Assembly: GCA_029204225.1 (NCBI GenBank)
Contig: CM055111.1
Location: 21,789,805 to 21,853,804 of the forward strand
Direction: 5' to 3'
Source of the DNA: Diphasiastrum complanatum
Lineage: Eukaryota > Streptophyta > Lycopodiopsida > Lycopodiales > Lycopodiaceae
DNA length: 64,000 nt
Part shown: positions 31,770-43,385 of the stretch, piece after piece
Position numbering within the stretch: the stretch's first letter is position 1
How the letters are laid out: each line of letters begins with the position of its first letter
Translations under genes and position numbers: made by a program
The notes under the pieces: generated by a model
The model's database searches: none
What the model saw: only the letters and a program-made list of their open reading frames with translations
Told to the model about the DNA's origin: nothing

Positions 31770-32556
31770 GTAGCAATGACCTGATCTTCTTTTTCAACCT
31801 GTTTCAATGCACAAAGCACTCCTTTGAACAACAACAAATGCTTTCAAAAGGAATCATCAAGATTTTTAACTATCTCAAAAATTCTCTTCTAGCACTTATA
31901 CCAAGCAAATCAACACATAGAATCATGGAATCTTGATCAACCTATGATCTATTCTCAATCTAATGACTTTTGCCACTTCCTAAGATTGAAACACACTCAA
32001 ATGAAGTCCAACAACCTCACTATCTGGAGATCCAATCAAAATTAAGGTTTTTTCAAAATAACAAAAGACTGATTATTTCAAATCTACATGCAAATGTTGA
32101 AAATTTGATTATGCAATCTATTAGCCACCACTTAGGCTGATTTAATGATCCAAAAATCTGCCAAATCCAGTATGTGAAATCAAAAATCGGAATTGATCAA
32201 GTTTATAGACCTATATAGGGTTTTGATCTACAAAAGATCCAATCTACAAAAGCAAAAAACTCGATTTTGGTGTAGAGTCCCCTCTAGCACGCTCTAGACT
32301 TGATATCTTTATCAAGTCATTGATAGATCTGATTTTCTCCTTCATAACCTGAAACACAAGCTCTGATACCATGTGAAAGTTTTCAGATCATTAAGATCCA
32401 ATCAACTTGAAAGTTCTTTGGTTAGAAAGATAAATACACTACCAATCTCACCAATGTAGAAAAATCAGCATCTACACACAATATGAGATGCAAACACTAA
32501 TAGAACTTGATCAAACTTGAATGAAATGATAAAGTACTATTGCTATTCTTAAAAAA
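31770..32556 (-). mobile_element. Copia-1 leader, PBS and partial LTR (copy II)
   Basis: Leader 31,770-32,359, PBS TGGTATCAGAGC on the minus strand at 32,360-32,371, and the LTR edge from 32,372. Only about 180 bases of LTR remain before a switch into module C near 32,557. That breakpoint lies close to the LTR cut at 2,381, so both truncated LTRs end at nearly the same internal point. Confidence 0.8.
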
Positions 32557-33052
32557 TCAGCAAGATTAAAAATATGGAAAGAAAGTCAATAGTCTTTTGC
32601 TATGTACGTAGGGCATTTCACACTATTGAATTGATTGCCTACGGCTTGCTTAGAGTATAAATGAAGGACATTTGAAAATTAATCAAATGAGGAGAAGGTG
32701 TGGCAAGACGATTGGATCAGGCATTATGGACACTATTTTTGGTTGTTTAGAGTCATAGATTCGTAGCCAGACATGACAACCTCATCAAAGATGAATAAAT
32801 AAGTTTCTGCCGAGTATTTCTTGACTGCCCCACAACAATACTACCTTTTCGTAGTTTCAAAAAACTATGGTGCTATTAAAGAAGCAGGTTATTATGCAAG
32901 TCAAGGAGAGCATTCAATATCTATCTTTGTAGGCAAGTGCCAAAAATAGGCTAGAAACGACACCAACATCGAGGGGCAGAGTACACATGTTGTCAGAGCT
33001 TCACCTCCAATGGAATTCAAATTGCCACCTCTACACACTTCAACTGAAAGTG
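32557..33052. other. Module C2 left part, non-coding
   Basis: Matches 11,141-11,660 and 46,530-46,960. No gene seen. The first about 620 bases of C1 (with the hairpin) are missing here. Confidence 0.45.
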
Positions 33053-33295
33053 TCATATCCCAAGGCTTTTGATATTCAGATCATCCTTTGTCATACCAAT
33101 GCCTCGATCACCAATTGTAAGGATCCCTTTGTCTCTGTCTAGTTTTATCTGAAAGTCAACCCCTTCTTCAAGAATAGCCTCATCAGTGAGAGATAAGAAA
33201 TGTATCTTATCTAGAACATCTGATGCATTGGAAATAAGTTCTAAAATAAAATTGTCCCTATTGTTGTATAAAGAGTTCATGATGATATCCATCAA
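33053..33295 (-). pseudogene. HSP90/GRP94 N-terminal fragment (C2)
   Basis: MMDIIMNSLYNNRDNF, ELISNASDVLDKIHFLSL, FQIKLDRDKGILTIGDRGIG, MTKDDLNIKSLGI. It carries both the E-x-x-S-N-A-S-D segment and the DRGIGMT nucleotide-binding motif of HSP90. The IMIKLDKE-like region and DRGIGMT point to the ER form (GRP94) rather than cytosolic HSP90 (DTGIGMT). It is truncated on both sides. Confidence 0.85.
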
Positions 33296-34319
33296 CTAGG
33301 ACACATCTGCCTAGAACCAAAGTTTGATCTTTGCATGGGGTCTGAGTCATCTACAGAGCTCTCCCTCAATCCAAAATCATCATTACATGCAGCCATTCAT
33401 GTATACATCATGTGCATCCATCGAGAATCATTCATAGGTGCTCTTGAAACTCACTGCGCCTGCAACCAACTGAGGAAGTACACAAGACTAGCAAAATCTT
33501 CCTTGTTGTCCTATACATCCAGAATTTGCAAGAACAACAAGTGCTCTCACAACACAGATCACAGACACCCCTTCGATCCTCTATAGTCACTACCTTTTGC
33601 AACAATCACCTACAGACCCAAAAAAAATATTGTCCTTACTACAAGCAGCTCTTTGCTTTCCACTACAACCTTCAACGTCATGCCAAATTGCAACCTCTTT
33701 CACGAATCACAGAGAACAAGCACTAAAATGTCAAGCTCATTGCTTGGCCTTCAAGCAGCTGACACTTGCTTCATGACATTGCCTTCCAAGCTCCTCTTGC
33801 TTCGTCCTTCAAGAAATTGCTCGCGTCTCAACGTCAATACAACCACCATAGGGCTGCCACACCACGGACTTCAGTCATTAGCTTCCAAGTGCCTCTTGCT
33901 TGATCCTTCAAGCAAGAGAAGCTGGAAGGTTGAAACCCAATGCCATCGACATTTGTTGCTTCCAAGGCTATACTCCAAGCTTCTCTAAATGCTTGGCCCT
34001 TCAAGCAACCAACACTTGCTTCATGACATTGCCCTCCAAGCTCCTCTTGCTTTGTCCTTCAAGCACATGCTCGCTTGGAGTTTGGCGACAAAAACCCTCA
34101 GAATTCATTTCCACTTTATTATATTTAAATCTACCTACTCTTTTCACTTTCAAACCGTTCTTTCTCGTCAATTTCTTTTTCATACCCACCTTTACTTATT
34201 CAAAGGAAAACCGCCATTGTTGTTGTCGTTGTTATCAAAGGTTGAACTTGTTAAAGTTTCGGCAGTGCTCTCTGGTCAAACTTTATTAGTAACGCTCAAG
34301 CATTCCCTCATGTAATGTG
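33296..34319. repeat. Module C2 with imperfect internal repeats
   Basis: Equivalent to 11,882-12,900, with the 85-base phrase at about 33,745-33,830 and 33,991-34,077. No recognised gene. Confidence 0.5.
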
Positions 34320-34950
34320 AAATAAGCTGCTCAAGCATTTGCATATTGATTTCTCTCCCATCACCTTCGGGTTGCGTTTTGTCATGTAATTCATAAGCCA
34401 ATTAACCCAATCTGCAGTAGTATCCACTATACTATTTAATAATTAAGAAGATGTCTTCGTTATTTTCAATGTTCTCGATTGAAGTACAAATGTTACCTAT
34501 GGGTTCAACTAAATAGATGCACTTATACCTCCCTCTGAACATCCTTATGCAGCAATTTGGTAGTTTCTTCTCACTGTTGTTCGCACAGTTTCAAGCTCTT
34601 ATCTACAGCCTCAACTTTAGATATTATTGCTTGCCCCATTTGGGTTTGCTGTTTATCTATTGAATTGAATGAATTGTTGATATTGTGCTTATACACTTCT
34701 ACATTTTTATTTGTGGCTGGTTAAATTCGATCCCAAATATAATTTTCCATTTGTCCACAGCTTGGATGAAGCTCTTCGTGATGGTTTTTTGAACATCTTG
34801 ATAGACAGTTTTTTTGCAAAAAATGATTGATGTGCTAATGAGGAAGAAAAAATTGGCAGTCACATTGATTAGTGCATCGCAGTGCACGAGTTCAGTGGCA
34901 ATCAAGATCCATGAAGGTCTCGGTTGTGGAGGCCGAGTGTTGGTTCTCAT
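34320..34950 (-). pseudogene. Unidentified coding relic (C2)
   Basis: Same relic as 12,901-13,535. The clearest open part is 34,699-34,950, containing WILIATELVHCDALINVTAN and TKSFIQAVDKWKIIFGIEFN. Frame breaks are shared with the other copies. Confidence 0.4.
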
Positions 34951-35065
34951 AGCCTCAAAAGACTATTTTGTAGCAAAAGGACCAAATATTAGAGTTTCGT
35001 TTGTAATGCCTCCTGGTGTAAATTCCATGGGCCTGGCATGTGAAGCTCAAAAGCTCGAAGCTTGA

Positions 35066-35324
35066 AGTCGAACAACTGACCCCCCCCCGGCTTTCAGATC
35101 GATCATCGATGATCAAGACACAAATTGCTTTCAAGCTTGCCCCAAAAGTCCCTATTGGGTACTTCTTGGTTTCTGGATTCTGGAGCATGTTCACTCCTAT
35201 ACGCCTTACAGTACAAAGAAGTATGTTTATCTTGGTGACAATAGCACACACACTATCGAAAGTGAAGGCACTATAAAATTGAAATTCTAGCATGATCAAT
35301 TCAAACTACTATTAAAAGCTTTGT
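35066..35324 (+). pseudogene. Copia-4 remnant, 5' side of inversion breakpoint
   Basis: Gag end (SSMIKTQIAFKLA), then an internal deletion of about 400 bases at about 35,142, then protease-region sequence (YLGDN and TIES-like) to 35,324, where it stops at AAAGCTTTGT. The next copia-4 base is found on the other strand at 45,648, so this is half of a split element. Confidence 0.75.
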
Positions 35325-35462
35325 GCCGCCTCTTCTTTTGCCATTTTATAATCGATAAAAGAGATGGCTCTCTAACAACTGACTTTTACTAACAATTGCT
35401 AGCAATATCAAAAGATGTCAAATATTGTACAAAGCTCGCTCAATGTTATCTCAACCAATGCC
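35325..35462. other. Spacer unique to unit 2, left end of inversion
   Basis: 138 bases absent from unit 1, where the Helitron flank joins module C directly at 10,521/10,522. With 45,649-45,904 it would form one continuous insert of about 390 bases before inversion. Its sequence near 35,420-35,470 resembles the complement of 45,740-45,830. Confidence 0.5.
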
Positions 35463-36567
35463 TTTTATTTTATATATTTCAAAACAATCATTTTCAGGCC
35501 AAAGTTTGACGTTAGATTAATAGTGGAGTCAGCATGGACTCCATATCCTATCATAGCTATCCAAATCTATCGCAACTAACTTTTTCAAGACTTGTTAACA
35601 AAATTGAAAGATACCAAATATTGTATCGATGGTTTTAGAACCAATTTTTTTTTTCTTTATTTCTTTGAAAACAACCACTTTCTAATTAAAGATTGATTTT
35701 AGATCCATATTTGAGATGTCATGTTGATATGGTTCTTAATTTGCGTGACTCAATTGTCAAAATTCACCTCCTTAAATAGCATACAAAGATCCGAATGCAT
35801 GTGCCTGGATCAGTTGTATAGTTCATGCTTTGAAAAGCAATCATCAACTTTGCACAAAATGGCCTTAACTATTTGCATGTTCACCTTTATATACTCAATC
35901 ACAATGACAAAGGAGCTACCTGAAATGGAATTCTCATAAAAAAATGAAAACAAGTCCAGAAAGACCCAAAAAAAACAAACAATAGGATGTACCTAAATAG
36001 TTGGGTTTTTTTCCCTCGTCCATCTTTACTTGCCTATCTTGTTTTTTAACTATCTATAATCACTCAATTGTAAAAATTCACGTGCTTCAATAGCTCGTAG
36101 AGATACAAACTAAAATCGTGTGTACAATTAGCCAATTCAAATGTCATATAGCATCATAGATTTGAGAGACCCGTAGATCTCCCACTTTATAATCTTCATA
36201 AGAAAATCATTGCCTCTCGTTCCACCATAGCGTAGTTGATTAGAAAATTAGCACTTTAGCTGCTAACTTTTTCTAGCAAATGCTTATAGTACTGAAAAAT
36301 GCGATGTTATAGAACTTGCTTCATTAAATTGATGCTAATAGATGTATTGTACAATCATGGTTTTATAGCCAATAATTTTTCAATTTGCTAGCTCATAAAC
36401 TATTATATTTTCCTTGTAAATAGGCTTTCTATTTTTTAATATGTTTTTAGACATTGGATAACACGTGATAACTGCTTTATGTTATTGTCGTATGTGCGAT
36501 AATTGCAATTAGTGTAAAGCAAAACTAACCATATCATATTTTAGCAGAAAGCAAAAGATAGTACATA
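35463..36567 (+). mobile_element. Helitron upstream region, non-coding (copy II)
   Basis: Inverted copy of 9,414-10,521, lying 5' of the Helitron Rep on the plus strand. The short ORF at 35,721-35,939 mirrors one at 10,043-10,261 and has no recognisable domain. Confidence 0.5.
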
Positions 36568-38547
36568 TTGCTAAAGGACATAATGCCTTGTAGCAAAACA
36601 CATGATATTCAAAAAAATGACATATGTACATATTCAAATTTACAATTAAGGAGTTCAGTGCATGAAAGAAATGAGACTTCGATATTCAAAACTAACATAT
36701 CCAGCTTGCCAGTAATAACTGAAGGAAAATTGTTTATCACTTTAGAAAGTGCAATCTTTCCATTCTTGTTTCCATTTGGGCATGGATATTACAATGGCAA
36801 AATACATTACATAGATTACATAAAAATGAGAGTTGCCTATCTATTCTTACCATTTACATTATTCCCTCCATATTTGCTTGTCATGTACTAAATTAGACAA
36901 GCCATTCTGATCACAACAAAAGTGCCATCTATTGTGTTGCAAACGGACATAATTGATTTTGTCACAAAACATCTCCACGCAAATGAAGAACAAATTTTTG
37001 AAAATGTTTTGAGATTTACTTTGCCACGTGCGATCTCTGGAACACCATCATGGCATAGACGGAATCTCAAAGATTTGCTAGCAATGGTGACATATTGGGG
37101 TTTGCCATATTTCTTTCTAACATTGACAAGCGATGAAACTATTAAGATGCGACGGGCAAAAATTGCAAAAATAGAAGCACTTGTGAGAAAATATAAGAAC
37201 AATTTTGATTGGAGAAATTGCCTAAATGGATGTTCAATGCTTTTCGTTAAGAAACTGGACTTATTTATGAAAACATTCATTCTTTCCAAAAAATCGATTC
37301 TAGGCCATGTCACACATTACATGATACTCTATGAATTCCAAAACCAGGACTATGTACATGCACATGTCATGTTATGGGTCAAAAGAGAAGATGTGACAAG
37401 AATTGGAAATGAAATCAGTGTATTCATCCTGCCAAATACGACTCGGTCAACAAAAAATTTGAAATTTTGTTGGACCTAACTCAAAAATAGCTCTACGAGC
37501 TTGTTGTGTGAAAATAGATACACCACTATCGATCTACGTGCACAATAAAAATTAGCCCCCAAAATGCAAAGATTTGTAAATATGGATTCTCATTCGAAAC
37601 ATGTGTGTCTTGCATTGAGCTGGACATGAAAACCGAACGATGGAAATATTTTCGACCAAGGTATGGAGATCGGAATGTGGTGCCCTACCATCCAACAGTG
37701 CTTCTGCTATGGCAAGCACAAATGAATCTACAATGAATCACAAACACGGGTTGGTCATACTATGTTATAAAATATGCGATGATATAGGACCATTGAATTT
37801 GAATGCAGCTGATGCCAAAAGAATAGAATTGAACCATTCAAACGAAAAACCAATGTCATTACCAGAAATTAGTTTCATGTGTTTGCAAATCTCTATCATC
37901 AAGAGAAGTGAAGCAATCCAATACATCAACAGCTCTCCACCAGAATTACATCGCAAATTTGTTAGTTTTAACAACACAATCCTAGTACATCCAATCGATA
38001 TCTACACGTATAGGCCTGAAGTCCTCGAAACCACTAGTTTATGTAACTATTGGCGTCAATTCATTGTGACTAAAAAGAAAAGATCTCTTGAAAAAGAACT
38101 ACATATTGATCAGATAGGATACTATCTATACAAGAGCAAAAGAATAGTCAAATTCACAAATTATCATCCAGCATATCAAATTGAAGGATTTTTTTTTAAT
38201 ATATTGTTAGAAAGATGTGAGTTCCGAAAAAAGAGAAAGCTTTTGAGCTTTGTCAACACAGATGGCTCGTATTACACAGAATGCCTACTACGTGATATCA
38301 TTTTAAATGAAAGAGATATTGAATGCCATGTCGAGGATTATACAAACAAACAAATGCTTCAAGATGAGCAACAACAGCAGATCATGAACATTCTACTGCA
38401 ACACAAATCAGTTTGTCATGGCCCACCATTTGGCAAAAGATACCAAGGATGCATTGGGTGTTTTGTATAAATTTGAATATTTTAATGTTTTGTGTTTTCA
38501 TTGACAATTGAGCAGAAAAATATATACTCACTTTTGATGTCAGAAAC
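36568..38547 (+). pseudogene. Helitron Rep protein (HUH nuclease), copy II
   Basis: FPFLFPFGHGYYNG (36,568-36,891), then WGLPYFFLTLTSDETIKM and HUH in HAHVMLWV (37,357-37,365), then the Tyr motif YYVIKY (37,758-37,775, off frame relative to the next ORF), then 37,640-38,470. HAH is the usual residue choice, so this arm may be closer to the ancestor than HVH in copy I. A deletion of about 40 bases at about 38,429 changes the end, and the copia-1 LTR at 38,548 removes the helicase, as in copy I. Confidence 0.82.
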
Positions 38548-39193
38548 TGTGAAAGATTCAACTAGTTTCATTATATTTGCTATATTTCCATATTTGGCAT
38601 ATTGAGGCCAACTTTGTTTTTAGACTTAGAGATTGACTTTCAAAGTTCATTAGTCTAAATATCATTTGAATAAACACTTTTTGAAAGTGTGGGAAAGTTA
38701 GAACGCGAGTTTGAGTAGATTCAAATTTGAAATTTGAGTACATTAAATCTAGACCCAAAAATATAGGATTAGCATTTTGGAGGGAAAGCCAAGTGGCCAA
38801 ATAGGGTTTGGACTTGTTATAAAATGATGTAACTCGTGGACAGAGCGATCTTCTCTCTGCTCTATCTCATTTCATGCTTATACATGGTTCTCTTGGGTTC
38901 TACCATCCATTGGTGCACTATATTTGTGATTGCATGGAAGTTTATGTGTAGAATGATCTATAATTGCTCTTTTCGGATCCACATGTGTGAAATACAGTAG
39001 CTTGCTGGTTTTCTGAGGATAGCAATAGTACTTTATCATTTCATTCAAGTTTGATCAAGTTCTATTAGTGTTTGCATTTCATATTGTGTGTAGATGCTGA
39101 TTTTTCTACATTGGTGGGATTGGTAGTGTATTTCTCTTTCTAACCAAAGAACTTTCAAGTTGATTGGATCTTAATGATCTGAAAACTTTCACA
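38548..39193 (+). repeat. Copia-1 LTR, 646 bp (copy III)
   Basis: Full LTR from TGTGAAAG to CTTTCACA with a TATAAAA box at 38,818-38,824 as candidate promoter. It is the inverted partner of 6,751-7,395. It starts inside the Helitron frame. Confidence 0.9.
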
Positions 39194-39205
39194 TGGTATC
39201 AGAGC
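39194..39205 (+). promoter_or_regulatory. Copia-1 primer-binding site (copy III)
   Basis: TGGTATCAGAGC immediately after the LTR end, complementary to initiator Met-tRNA. Confidence 0.93.
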
Positions 39206-39795
39206 TTGTGTTTCAAGTTATGAAGGAGGAAATCAGATCTATCAATGATTTGATAAAGATATCAAGTCTAGAGCATGCTAGAGGGGATTCTACACCAAAA
39301 TCGAGCTTTTTGCTTTTGTAGATTGGATCTTTTGAAGATCAAAACCCTATATAGGTCTATAAACTTGATCAATTTCAATTTTTGATTTCACGTACTAGAT
39401 TTGGCAAAGTTTTGGATCATTAAATCAGCCTAAGTGGTGGCTAATATATTGCATAATCAAATTTTCAACATTTGCATGTAGATTTGAAATAATCAATATT
39501 TTGTTATTTTGTAAAAACCTTATTTTTGATTGGATCTCTAGATAGTGAGGTTGTTGGACTTTATTTGAGTGTGTTTCAATCTTAGGAAGTGGCAAAAGTC
39601 ATTAGATTGAGAATAGATCATAGGTTGATCAAGATTCCATGATTCTATGTGTTGATTTGCTTGGTATAAGTGCTAGAAGAGGATTTTTGAGATAGTTAAA
39701 AATCTTGATGATTCCTTTTGAAAGCATTTGTTGTTGTTCAAAGGAGTGCTTTGTGCATTGAAACAGGTTAAAAAAGAAGATCAGGTCATTGCTAC
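39206..39795 (+). other. Copia-1 5' leader (copy III)
   Basis: Non-coding leader between PBS and gag, inverted copy of 6,149-6,738. Confidence 0.65.
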
Positions 39796-40300
39796 ATGGC
39801 AACCTCAATTGGAGTCATGTTGGAAGCCAATGATAGGCTTACCTCAAGTAACTATTCATTGTGGAAAGTGAGGATGGAGTCACTTCTTGAGATGAATGAT
39901 GTTTTGGATATTGTTGTAGGTTTGGAGGAGAGACCAACAACACAACAAGATCAAGTGAGGTATGACAAGAGGGCCAAGAAGGCTCTACACATGATAAAGA
40001 TGAATGTTACCAAAGAGCTTCTCAAAGAAGTTGGTAACTGCACATCATCTTTGGAAGCTTAGGATTTTTTCAAGAAGCGTTTTGAATCCAAGTCTACTGC
40101 AAAAGAATGATGAAAGTCCAAGTACTTTTGTGTGGAGGATGAAAGCATTGAATGATGAGTTGGATTGCATTGATGAAAGCATTAAGGAAGGAGAGCTTAT
40201 TCAAGTAGTTTTTAATGGCTTGTTGGATGCTCATGCTAACGTTGTTCAAAGTATTGCTATTCAAAAGACTTTGCCACGTGTGATGGATCTTCAAGACTAA
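39796..40300 (+). pseudogene. gag: Copia-1 gag (truncated), copy III
   Basis: MATSIGVMLEANDRLTSSN, MESLLEMNDVLDIVVGLEER, ALHMIKMNVTKELLKEVGN, a TAG stop at 40,060 with a frame change, then SPSTFVWRMKALNDEL and LPRVMDLQD. Ends as in the other copies without zinc knuckle or pol. Confidence 0.83.
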
Positions 40301-40325
40301 AAATATAACCTAGAAACCCATTATA

Positions 40326-40688
40326 ATGCTAGTGTCACCTAGAGGCTACAACTCAGCTTTTAACAAATACTCACAATGGCTTATTGCTATTAGGACAAAG
40401 CTAAAACTGTCTACATATGAGGCTAAAGGCTACATGCAAAAATTGAGAATAAGGGTGTATAAATGCATTTTGAAAATTGGTCATAGCTCAAGAGGGCGAA
40501 AGGGAAAGGTGTATGAAATTTGTTGCTTTTGTGAACTTTTGAGAGTTCACACATTCTATATTTTACATTTAGCTAGAATTGCTGCCAAGGTAGTTCGATT
40601 TTATTTGTTAAACTTTTTCTTGCAGTATTCGATAGCAAACTCTCTTGTTTCAAGAATTAAGGAAAGAGCCATGAGTTGCACGACTTGA
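40326..40688 (+). other. Unidentified ORF attached to copia-1 gag (copy III)
   Basis: 120 codons, the plus-strand version of 5,271-5,618 and 30,877-31,239. No domain recognised; the TTTTTCTTGCAG near its end resembles a splice acceptor. Confidence 0.3.
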
Positions 40689-41110
40689 AGTCAGTAAGTT
40701 CAGATAAACACTAGAAATCCTGCAAAAACTGCAGATTTTGGAGGCAATATCCAAAAGGTTTTCCAAGCACTGCTTACACCTTTGAAATCGTCTACCACAC
40801 AAGTCAAGCTAACTGTGAATGACCCAAAAGCCAGCTGAAGTAAAGGATAACTAGCTTGCTTCATACAGAAAACATACATGGAGATCTTTTTCGGAATCGA
40901 ACATCTTAGAAAGAATCTCCTACCTTCCCGCTTCGAAGTAATTTGAGAGTTTCATCTTTATGAATCAATTCCAGCAAATCATGCTCAGCAGTAGGTAACA
41001 TCCTCTAAAAGAACGTAAACGTGTCTCTAAAACTAGCTTCATGTAATTTTGAAGTGTATCCCAATGCATTGGAAAATAATGCCTGAGAAGTATGGAGTGG
41101 TTGATCATGG
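40689..41110 (-). other. Protease 3' flank (A4)
   Basis: Inverted copy of the 3' flank of the protease modules. Plus-strand ORFs at 41,049-41,282 are antisense shadows of the protease. Confidence 0.55.
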
Positions 41111-41878
41111 CTACGATGATGAGGAGCAGTTTGCCGACACAAACCCCAGTCGGGCTCTTGATCTATCATACTCTACATGGAAATTCTGCTGGAGCAAGTT
41201 TCCTATTGTGTTTGATCCAAGAGGTGAATCGACTCCTTGCATGGCAATGCACTTCACATCAAGAGCTGTGTCAATAAGGTAATTCTCTGCTGGGGGCTGA
41301 AAGAGGACATCTCCTTCCAAAAGGATTGAGAATTCAGGAATTTTTATGCCAGAATCAGCAGAAACGTTGAAGCAGAGATCAAGGCCTTGAATGGGTGCTA
41401 CTCTAGGCATAGTCATGGCTCGTTTAAATGCAGCAACAATAAGTGAATAAGCCGCTTTTCTGAAATATGTGAGTGTCGTGCCAGAATCAACAATGGTGCC
41501 ACCATAGCCGGCAGAGTCAATCTGCCATAATTTTGAAGGGATAGGCAGAACTCGTCCATTCAAACGAACATGCTTGATGCCCACATAGTAATACGTTTCT
41601 GCAAATGAATTCTTCAAAAGTGGAGTGTATTGGATAGCATTCCTCAAAGATTGCGAAATCTTGGCATCTCCAAACACAAGCAGACTAGTATCTGTAGTGG
41701 CTTTCAGATAGTCCACAAGACAATAGGAAAATATGCTTCCGTAGAGATCTCCTAACTGAGATGCAAAAGAGACAGGCCCCTGCCCAAGACCAAGGACGCC
41801 GTTAGATCCGTGCAGAGTCTGACCTTCATTGCTTAAGCCGCATCCAAACGTGATGTTGCTATGCTTTGCCAAAAACAT
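41111..41878 (-). pseudogene. Aspartic protease C-terminal half (A4)
   Basis: The longest uninterrupted protease frame of the window's C-terminal halves: NITFGCGLSNEGQTLHG, GVLGLGQGPVSFASQL, SYCLVDYL (Cys retained), IVDSGTT (catalytic Asp codon 41,486-41,488), PEFSILLEGDVLFQPP, GNLLQQNFHVEYD, RLGFVSANC. The N-terminal half with signal peptide and DTGSD is deleted; at about 41,866 the frame joins leader sequence, with GCT shared at the junction. Not functional, but it has fewer lesions than A3 in this region. Confidence 0.88.
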
Positions 41879-43080
41879 GAAAGAATCGGCTCAAGTATAA
41901 GCCAGCGAATTACTGAATGCTGATACCCACTATGCTGGAAAAGCAAGGAAGATAGATATCAGAATTCGTACATCAATAACCAGAAATGAAATCTTGAAAT
42001 AAGGACTATGCTTCAGATACTCTATCCAAATGCAGGCAGAGATGATAAGCGATTGAGCAAAGATATCCTCAGGCAGTGCAAGGGGTGAATGGCAGGACAA
42101 TAAAGGCACTGTTTTCGTCATCAAGTGTCAACGAAAACAAGCAGACAGGGTCGACGAGCGAATAAAAAAGCACATACAGTGTAATATAACTCTATCATAC
42201 TGTATGTACTAGTACGTATTAGTATGCTTTATGCACATCATTCGAAAGGAGGAAAGCCTGAGATAGAAGCAACCAGACGGAGCCGAAAACCCTGCAAAGA
42301 CAACTGAAAAGAAAGAGGAACATCCCAAGCTACACGACCTCAAGTTGATAATGGAACTCAATGCATGACCACAACAATACTCGAAATCCAAATATTACAC
42401 CGTAACATGAAAATGAGATATGGGTTGATACATACTTGCAGCTGATCACTCAAAAACGAAGAAGAAGAATAAGATGACGATGATCGTAGCGAGCCGTCGA
42501 GGAGCTAGCTAACATGTGCGCGCTGCCACCGCCACGATTTGCAAGATGGAGACGTGGTGGGAACTTGCTTCAAGCGACTCGTTTGTTCGATCGCTGCCGT
42601 GCTGGGGATATCTTCGCAGAAACAGAAGAAAATGACAAGTAACAGCAAGTATGGAATGCACACCCATAAATATAGTAAAAATATCTAGCATTTCTTTTAG
42701 GTTTAGAGTAAAACGAGCGGGAACCTCCTTTGAACTCGAGCGGGGACTGTACCCGCATACAGCTCCTTTTTATGTTTTTGCTGTTATAGCAAATTGGTGT
42801 TTTTGGCCTTGAGATCACTCAATGGAGTTTTGAAAAAAAGTAACATTAACGGATATTATGTGATGGTGGCCTTAATTTTTGAGGGGAAAACCTTTGTTGA
42901 GTGCTAAAGAAACATGCCTCTAGTATTGCCATATAAAAATTAGAACTAAGTCACACAAACAATGCATGAGCCATATGGATTGCAAAAGCTATTTTTGTTT
43001 GCATGAACCATAAGCAAAAGCAAAAGTTTTAGTCAACGCATGAATGGATAGATTGTGCAAAACACACATCTAAGGGTGAA
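41879..43080 (-). other. Protease leader and 5' flank (A4)
   Basis: Inverted copy of 27,450-28,700. Non-coding. The GT/GA microsatellite is reduced to a few bases near 43,060-43,070. Confidence 0.5.
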
Positions 43081-43084
43081 GCGT

Positions 43085-43385
43085 AAAGAAATGTCAACAA
43101 CTGGATGGAGCTGGTGGTGAAACTACAGCTGGAGCATATCCAAAGTTGGTGGTCAAAAACATAGCTCACTTTTGCATCGAGGAAAAATTATCTCTAGATC
43201 ATGCTGCAACATTCAAATAAATCGTGAAGTAAACGCCGCTTCCAAGGAGCCCACTAGAAAGCCTTGCATCATTGGTTGTGTGAACTGCTAATAAAGTACG
43301 AGAATCTTTGATTGTCGTCCTTACTAGAGGCGGCACTACTACAAAGCTTGTTGCAAAGTACATGCTAGTTCCAATGAAGACCAAG
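43085..43385 (+). pseudogene. Pyruvate kinase fragment (module A4)
   Basis: Plus-strand copy of the fragment at 27,056-27,343, with GETTAGAYPKLVV, stop after TFK, TPLPRSPLESLASLVV and LIVVLTRGGTT, KLVAKYMLVPMK. It runs directly into copia gag at 43,386, as in A3. Stops are similar but one position differs (TAA after TFK rather than after FKEIVK). Confidence 0.83.

Larger units (their letters stand above)
35463..41867 (-). repeat. Arm II of the 6.4-kb inverted repeat
   Basis: Reverse complement of 4,079-10,521; the spacer between arms is about 25 kb. The inverted orientation is explained by the 35,325-45,648 inversion in unit 2. Confidence 0.88.

Noticed and set aside
41111-41878. Treating A4 (or A2, 4,046-4,828) as an intact short protease gene
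   Set aside because: Both lack the signal peptide and the first catalytic DTG in the same frame, so a two-Asp active site cannot form; the start codons lie in leader or mid-domain sequence.
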